In this document: positions 59,949-64,000 of the stretch, piece by piece | Position numbering within the stretch: position 1 is the first letter of the stretch | How the letters are laid out: the number at the start of each line of letters is the position of its first letter | Origin: Osmia lignaria lignaria | Lineage: Eukaryota > Arthropoda > Insecta > Hymenoptera > Megachilidae | DNA length: 64,000 bases | Reading direction: 5' to 3' | Assembly: GCF_051020975.1 (NCBI RefSeq) | Contig: NW_027478168.1 | Location: forward strand, 10,726,001-10,790,000 | Translations under genes and position numbers: made by a program | Notes under the pieces: generated by a model | Told to the model about the DNA's origin: nothing | The model's database searches: none | Seen by the model: only the letters and a program-made list of their open reading frames with translations

Positions 59949-62900
59949 TTGCAGATTTATCTCAAGGGAAGGGGCCTGACGAACATATTTCGAGATATTT
60001 CTTCTTCTTGTTGTTCTTCTTCTGCACAGCTAAGCTGGAAGTGGCATTTGCAGCTCGCAATAGTGCAGAGTTATCTCAAAGAAAGGGGCCACGGTGTTTC
60101 TGTATCTCTATTATGTTGGTGCGGGTTCGGAACTTTTAAATATCTTGATATATCTCCAGAACTACGCATCTGATCAAAAAATATCATAGAACATAAAAAG
60201 TAGGAAACTTAATTCTCTACAAAAAAGGTCTCTTAGCATTTTGCCATAACTCGCTTCGTTTCCGAGATATTTGCAGATTTATCTCAAGGGAAGGGGCCTG
60301 ACGGACATATTTCGAGATATTTCTTCTTCTTGTTGTTCTTCTTCTGCACAGCTAAACTGGAAGTGGCATTTGCGGCTCGCACTAGTGCAGAGTTATCTCA
60401 AAGAAAGGGGCCACGGTGTTTCTGTATCTCTATTATGTTGGTGCGGCTTCGGAACTTTTAAATATCTCGATACATCTCGAAAACTACGCTTCTGATCAAA
60501 AAATATCATAGAACCTAGATTGTAGGAAACATAATTCTCTACAAAAAAGGTCTCTTAACATTTTGCCATAGCTCGCTTCGTTTCCGAGATATTTGCAGAT
60601 ATATCTCAAGGGAAGGGGCCTGACGGACATATTTCGAGATATTTCTTCTTCTTGTTATTCTTCTTCTGCACAGCTAAGCTGGAAGTGGCATTTTCAGCTC
60701 GCAATAGTGCAGAGTTATCTCAAAGAACGGGGCCACGGTGTTTCTGTATCTCTATTATGTTGGTGCGGCTTCGGAACTTTTAAATATCTTGATATATCTC
60801 GAGAACTACGCATCTGATCAAAAAATATCATAGAACATAAAAAGTAGGAAACTTAATTCTCTACAAAAAAGGTCTCTTAACATTTTGCCATAGCTCGCTT
60901 CGTTTCCGAGATATTTGCAGATTTATCTCAAGGGAAGGGGCCTGACGGACATATTTCGAGATATTTCTTCTTCTTGTTGTTCTTCTTCTGCACAGCTAAG
61001 CTGGAAGTGGCATTTGCAGCTCGCAATAGTGCAGAGTTATCTCAAAGAAAGGGGCCACGGTGTTTCTGTATCTCTATTATTTTGGTGCGGCTTCGGAACT
61101 TTTAAATATCTCGATATATCTCGAAAACTACGCTTCTGATCAAAAAATATCATAGAGCATAAATTGTAGGAAACTTAATTCTCTACAAAAAAGGTCTCTT
61201 AGCATTTTGCCATAGCTCTCTTCGTTTCCGAGATATTTGCAGATTTATCTCAAGGGAAGGGGCCTGACCGACATATTTCGAGATATTTCTTCTTCTTGTT
61301 GTTCTTCTTCTGCACAGCTAAGCTGGAAGTGGCATTTGCAGCTCGCCATAGTGCAGAGTTATCTCAAAGAAAGGGGCCACGGTGTTTCTGTATCTCTATT
61401 ATGTTGGTGCGGCTTCGGAACTTTTAAATATCTTGATATATCTCGAGAACTACGCATCTGATCAAAAAATATCATAGAACATGAAAAGTAGGAAACTTAA
61501 TTATCTACAAAAAAGGTCTCTTAACATTTTGCCATAGCTCACTTCGTTTCCGAGATATTTGCAGATTTATCTCAAGGGAAGGGGCCTAACGGACATATTT
61601 CGAGATATTTCTTCTTCTTGTTGTTCTTCTTCTGCACAGCTAAACTGGAAGTGGCATTTCCAGCTCGCAATAGTGCAGAGTTATCTCAAAGAGAGGGGCC
61701 ACGGTGTTTCTGTATCTCTATTATGTTGGTGCGGCTTCGGAACTTTTAAATATCTTGATATATCTCGAGAACTACGCATCTGATCAAAAAATATCATAGA
61801 AGATAAAAAGTAGGAAACTCAATTCTCTACAAAAAAGGTCTCTTAACATTTTGCCATAGCTCGCTTCGTTTCCGAGATATTTGCAGATTCAGCTCAAAGG
61901 AACTGGCCTGACGGACATATTTCGAGATATTTCTTCTTCTTGTTGTTCTTCCTCTGCACAGCTAAGCTGGAAGTGGCATTTGCAGCTCGCAATAGTGCAG
62001 AGTTATCTCAAAGAAAGGGGCCACGGTGTTTCTGTATCTCTATTATGTTGGTGCGGCTTCGGAACTTTTAAATATCTTGATATATCTCGAGAACTACGCA
62101 TCTGATCAAAAAATATCATAGAACATAAAAAGTAGGAAACTTAATTCTCTACAAAAAAGGTCTCTTAACATTTTGCCATAGCTCGCTTCGTTTCCGAGAT
62201 ATTTGCAGATTTATCTCAAAGGAAGGGGCCTGACGGACATATTTCGAGATATTTCTTCTTCTTGTTGTTCTTCTTCTGCACAGCTAAGCTGGAAGTGGCA
62301 TTTGCGGCTCGCACTAGTGCAGAGTTATCTCAAAGAAAGGGGCCACGGTGTTTCTGTATCTCTATTATGTTGGTGCGGCTTCGGAACTTTTAAATATCTC
62401 GATATATCTCGAAAACTACGCTTCTGATCAAAAAATATCATAGAACATAAATTGTAGGAAACATAATTCTCTACAAAAAAGGTCTCTTAACATTTTGCCA
62501 TAGCTCGCTTCGTTTCCGAGATATTTGCAGATATATCTCAAGGGAAGGGGCCTGACGGACATATTTCGAGATATTTCTTCTTCTTGTAGTTCTTCTTCTG
62601 CACAGCTAAGCTGGAAGTGGCATTTGCGGCTCGCACTAGTGCAGAGTTATCTCAAAGAAAGGGGCCACGGTGTTTCTGTATCTCTATTATGTTGGTGCGG
62701 GTTCGGAACTTTTAAATATCTTGATATATCTCCAGAACTACGCATCTGATCAAAAAATATCATAGAACATAAAAAGTAGGAAACTTAATTCTCTACAAAA
62801 AAGGTCTCTTAGCATTTTGCCATAACTCGCTTCGTTTCCGAGATATTTGCAGATTTATCTCAAGGGAAGGGGCCTGACGGACATATTTCGAGATATTTCT

Positions 62901-63812
62901 TCTTCTTGTTGTTCTTCTTCTGCACAGCTAAACTGGAAGTGGCATTTGCGGCTCGCACTAGTGCAGAGTTATCTCAAAGAAAGGGGCCACGGTGTTTCTG
63001 TATCTCTATTATGTTGGTGCGGCTTCGGAACTTTTAAATATCTCGATATATCTCGAAAACTACGCTTCTGATCAAAAAATATCATAGAACATAAATTGTA
63101 GGAAACAGAATTCTCTACAAAAAAGGTCTCTTAACATTTTGCCATAGCTCGCTTCGTTTCCGAGATATTTGCAGATATATCTCAAGGGAAGGGGCCTGAC
63201 GGACATATTTCGAGATATTTCTTCTTCTTGTTGTTCTTCTTCTGCACAGCTAAGCTGGAAGTGGCATTTGCGGCTCGCACTAGTGCAGACTTATCTCAAA
63301 GAAAGGGGCCACGGTGTTTCTGTATCTCTATTATGTTGGTGCGGCTTCGGAACTTTTAAATATCTCGATACATCTCGAAAACTACGCTTCTGATCAAAAA
63401 ATATCATAGAACCTAGATTGTAGGAAACATAATTCTCTACAAAAAAGGTCTCTTAACATTTTGCCATAGCTCGCTCCGTTTCCGAGATATTTGCAGATAT
63501 ATCTCAAGGGAAGGGGCCTGACGGACATATTTCGAGATATTTCTTCTTCTTGTTATTCTTCTTCTGCACAGCTAAGCTGGAAGTGGCATTTACAGCTCGC
63601 AATAGTGCAGAGTTATCTCAAAGAACGGGGCCACGGTGTTTCTGTATCTCTATTATGTTGGTGCGGCTTCGGAACTTTTAAATATCTTGATATATCTCGA
63701 GAACTACGCATCTGATCAAAAAATATCATAGAACATAAAAAGTAGGAAACTTAATTCTCTACAAAAAAGGTCTCTTAACATTTTGCCATAGCTCGCTTCG
63801 TTTCCGAGATAT
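59949..63812 (+). repeat. Mosaic of earlier modules (12 monomers)
   Basis: Monomers at 59949, 60271, 60593, 60915, 61237, 61559, 61881, 62203, 62525, 62847, 63169 and 63491. 59949+60271 carry 9-mer markers 4 and 5; 60593-61237 match 42561-43205 and 46425-47069; 61559 matches 47713 and 53509; 61881 has the gcagattcag patch; 62203 is tetramer type d; 62525 ends as 9-mer position 4. 62847, 63169 and 63491 repeat 9-mer positions 5, 6 and 7, as at 39017, 39339 and 39661, about 23.8 kb upstream. Private changes include tctattattttgg (61075) and gcagacttatc (63286). Confidence 0.85.
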
Positions 63813-64000
63813 TTGCAGATTTATCTCAAGGGAAGGGGCCTGACGGACATATTTCGAGATATTTCTTCTTCTTGTTGTTCTTCTTCTGCACAGCTAAGCT
63901 GGAAGTGGCATTTGCAGCTCGCAATAGTGCAGAGTTATCTCAAAGAAAGGGGCCACGGTGTTTCTGTATCTCTATTATGTTGGTGCGGCTTCGGAACTTT
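63813..64000 (+). repeat. Partial satellite monomer at right edge
   Basis: The first 188 bp of a monomer of the 39983 type (gcagatttatc, gcagctcgcaatag), following the order of the 9-mer HOR. It is cut by the window end at cggaacttt, so the array continues. Confidence 0.95.

Larger units (their letters stand above)
1..64000. repeat. 322-bp satellite DNA array, head to tail, 198 complete monomers
   Basis: The same landmarks (gatatttgcag, ggggcctgacgg, cttcttgttgttcttcttc, cacggtgtttctgtatc, cttcggaacttttaaatatc, ctgatcaaaaaatatcat, acaaaaaaggtctc) recur every 322 bp from edge to edge, all on the + strand. Successive phase points run 48, 370, 692 ... 63813, which is 198 periods with a net gain of 9 bp from eight length-variant monomers. 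I saw no inversion, no unrelated insertion and no transition to unique sequence. Monomers differ mainly by substitutions at a limited set of sites, many shared in clusters. The length, uniformity and lack of genes fit eukaryotic centromeric or pericentromeric heterochromatin; this is inferred from array form only. The family is not one I recognise, and the array must continue beyond both ends. Confidence 0.98.

Noticed and set aside
48..63715. About 190 similar ORFs of 61-94 codons on the + strand as a tandem gene family
   Set aside because: They start at TTG (or GTG in the 61-codon forms), have no ATG in frame, show conservative and radical amino-acid changes alike, and lie inside a non-coding style satellite whose period is not a multiple of three. 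Four monomers (20336, 23879, 24845, 26777) carry early stops without other distinction.
1..64000. CRISPR array
   Set aside because: The repeat unit is 322 bp and fills the whole period, with no unique spacers and no cas genes.
1..64000. LTR retrotransposon, transposon or rDNA spacer repeats
   Set aside because: No terminal inverted repeats, target-site duplications, reverse transcriptase or transposase coding, or rRNA sequence were seen; the period is constant throughout.
1..64000. Telomeric or subtelomeric simple repeats
   Set aside because: No TTAGG, TTAGGG or similar short tandem runs are present anywhere; the TTC-rich tract is a fixed part of each monomer.

Overview
The whole window is one uninterrupted tandem satellite array. 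A 322-bp monomer is repeated head to tail, always in the same orientation, from the first base to the last: 198 complete monomers plus a 47-bp partial monomer at the left edge and a 188-bp partial at the right edge. No unique sequence, convincing gene, RNA gene, CRISPR array or transposon interrupts it, and neither edge of the array is in view. I phase monomers on the TTG of the run 'gatatttgcag', so they start at 48, 370, 692 and so on to 63813. Only eight monomers depart from 322 bp: +1 at 8098, -1 at 16793 and 20658, and +2 at 19368, 22911, 35149, 37727 and 40627.

An array this long with such similar monomers points to eukaryotic constitutive heterochromatin, probably centromeric or pericentromeric; that is inference. 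The monomer counted by hand (1336-1657) is 39% G+C and keeps 13 CpG, about what its composition predicts. This argues against long-term heavy CpG methylation and fits an invertebrate (perhaps an arthropod) better than a vertebrate or a plant. I do not recognise the satellite family and cannot name the species.

The array is mosaic at a higher level. Two linked sequence states (A: gcggctcgcactag / tctcgatatat / aaattgtagg; B: gcagctcgcaatag / tcttgatatat / aaaaagtagg) and many private variants show local higher-order repeats (HORs). From left to right these are: dimers (1336-2623); a 7-mer spacing (3268-6809); a 6-mer (7132-10996); local tandem copies (10997-16470); a 12-mer followed by its 11-mer version (16793-24200); 5-, 6- and 8-mer spacings (24201-34826); a 9-mer HOR in three copies, two of them 8-mers (35149-43204); long-range shuffled modules (43205-54474); a 4-mer HOR 'abcd' (54475-59948); and a patchwork of modules seen earlier (59949-64000). 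Several monomers are visible chimeras whose left and right parts match different neighbours, as expected from unequal crossing-over or gene conversion.

Inside the monomer there is further structure: a 27-bp direct repeat (24/27 identical, 114 bp apart), seven GAGATA/TATCTC hexamers, an 11-bp inverted repeat specific to type A, and a branch-point-like CTGAC followed by a pyrimidine tract and CAG that resembles a 3' splice site. A 74-codon open frame recurs in most monomers but starts only at TTG, and I judge it non-coding.
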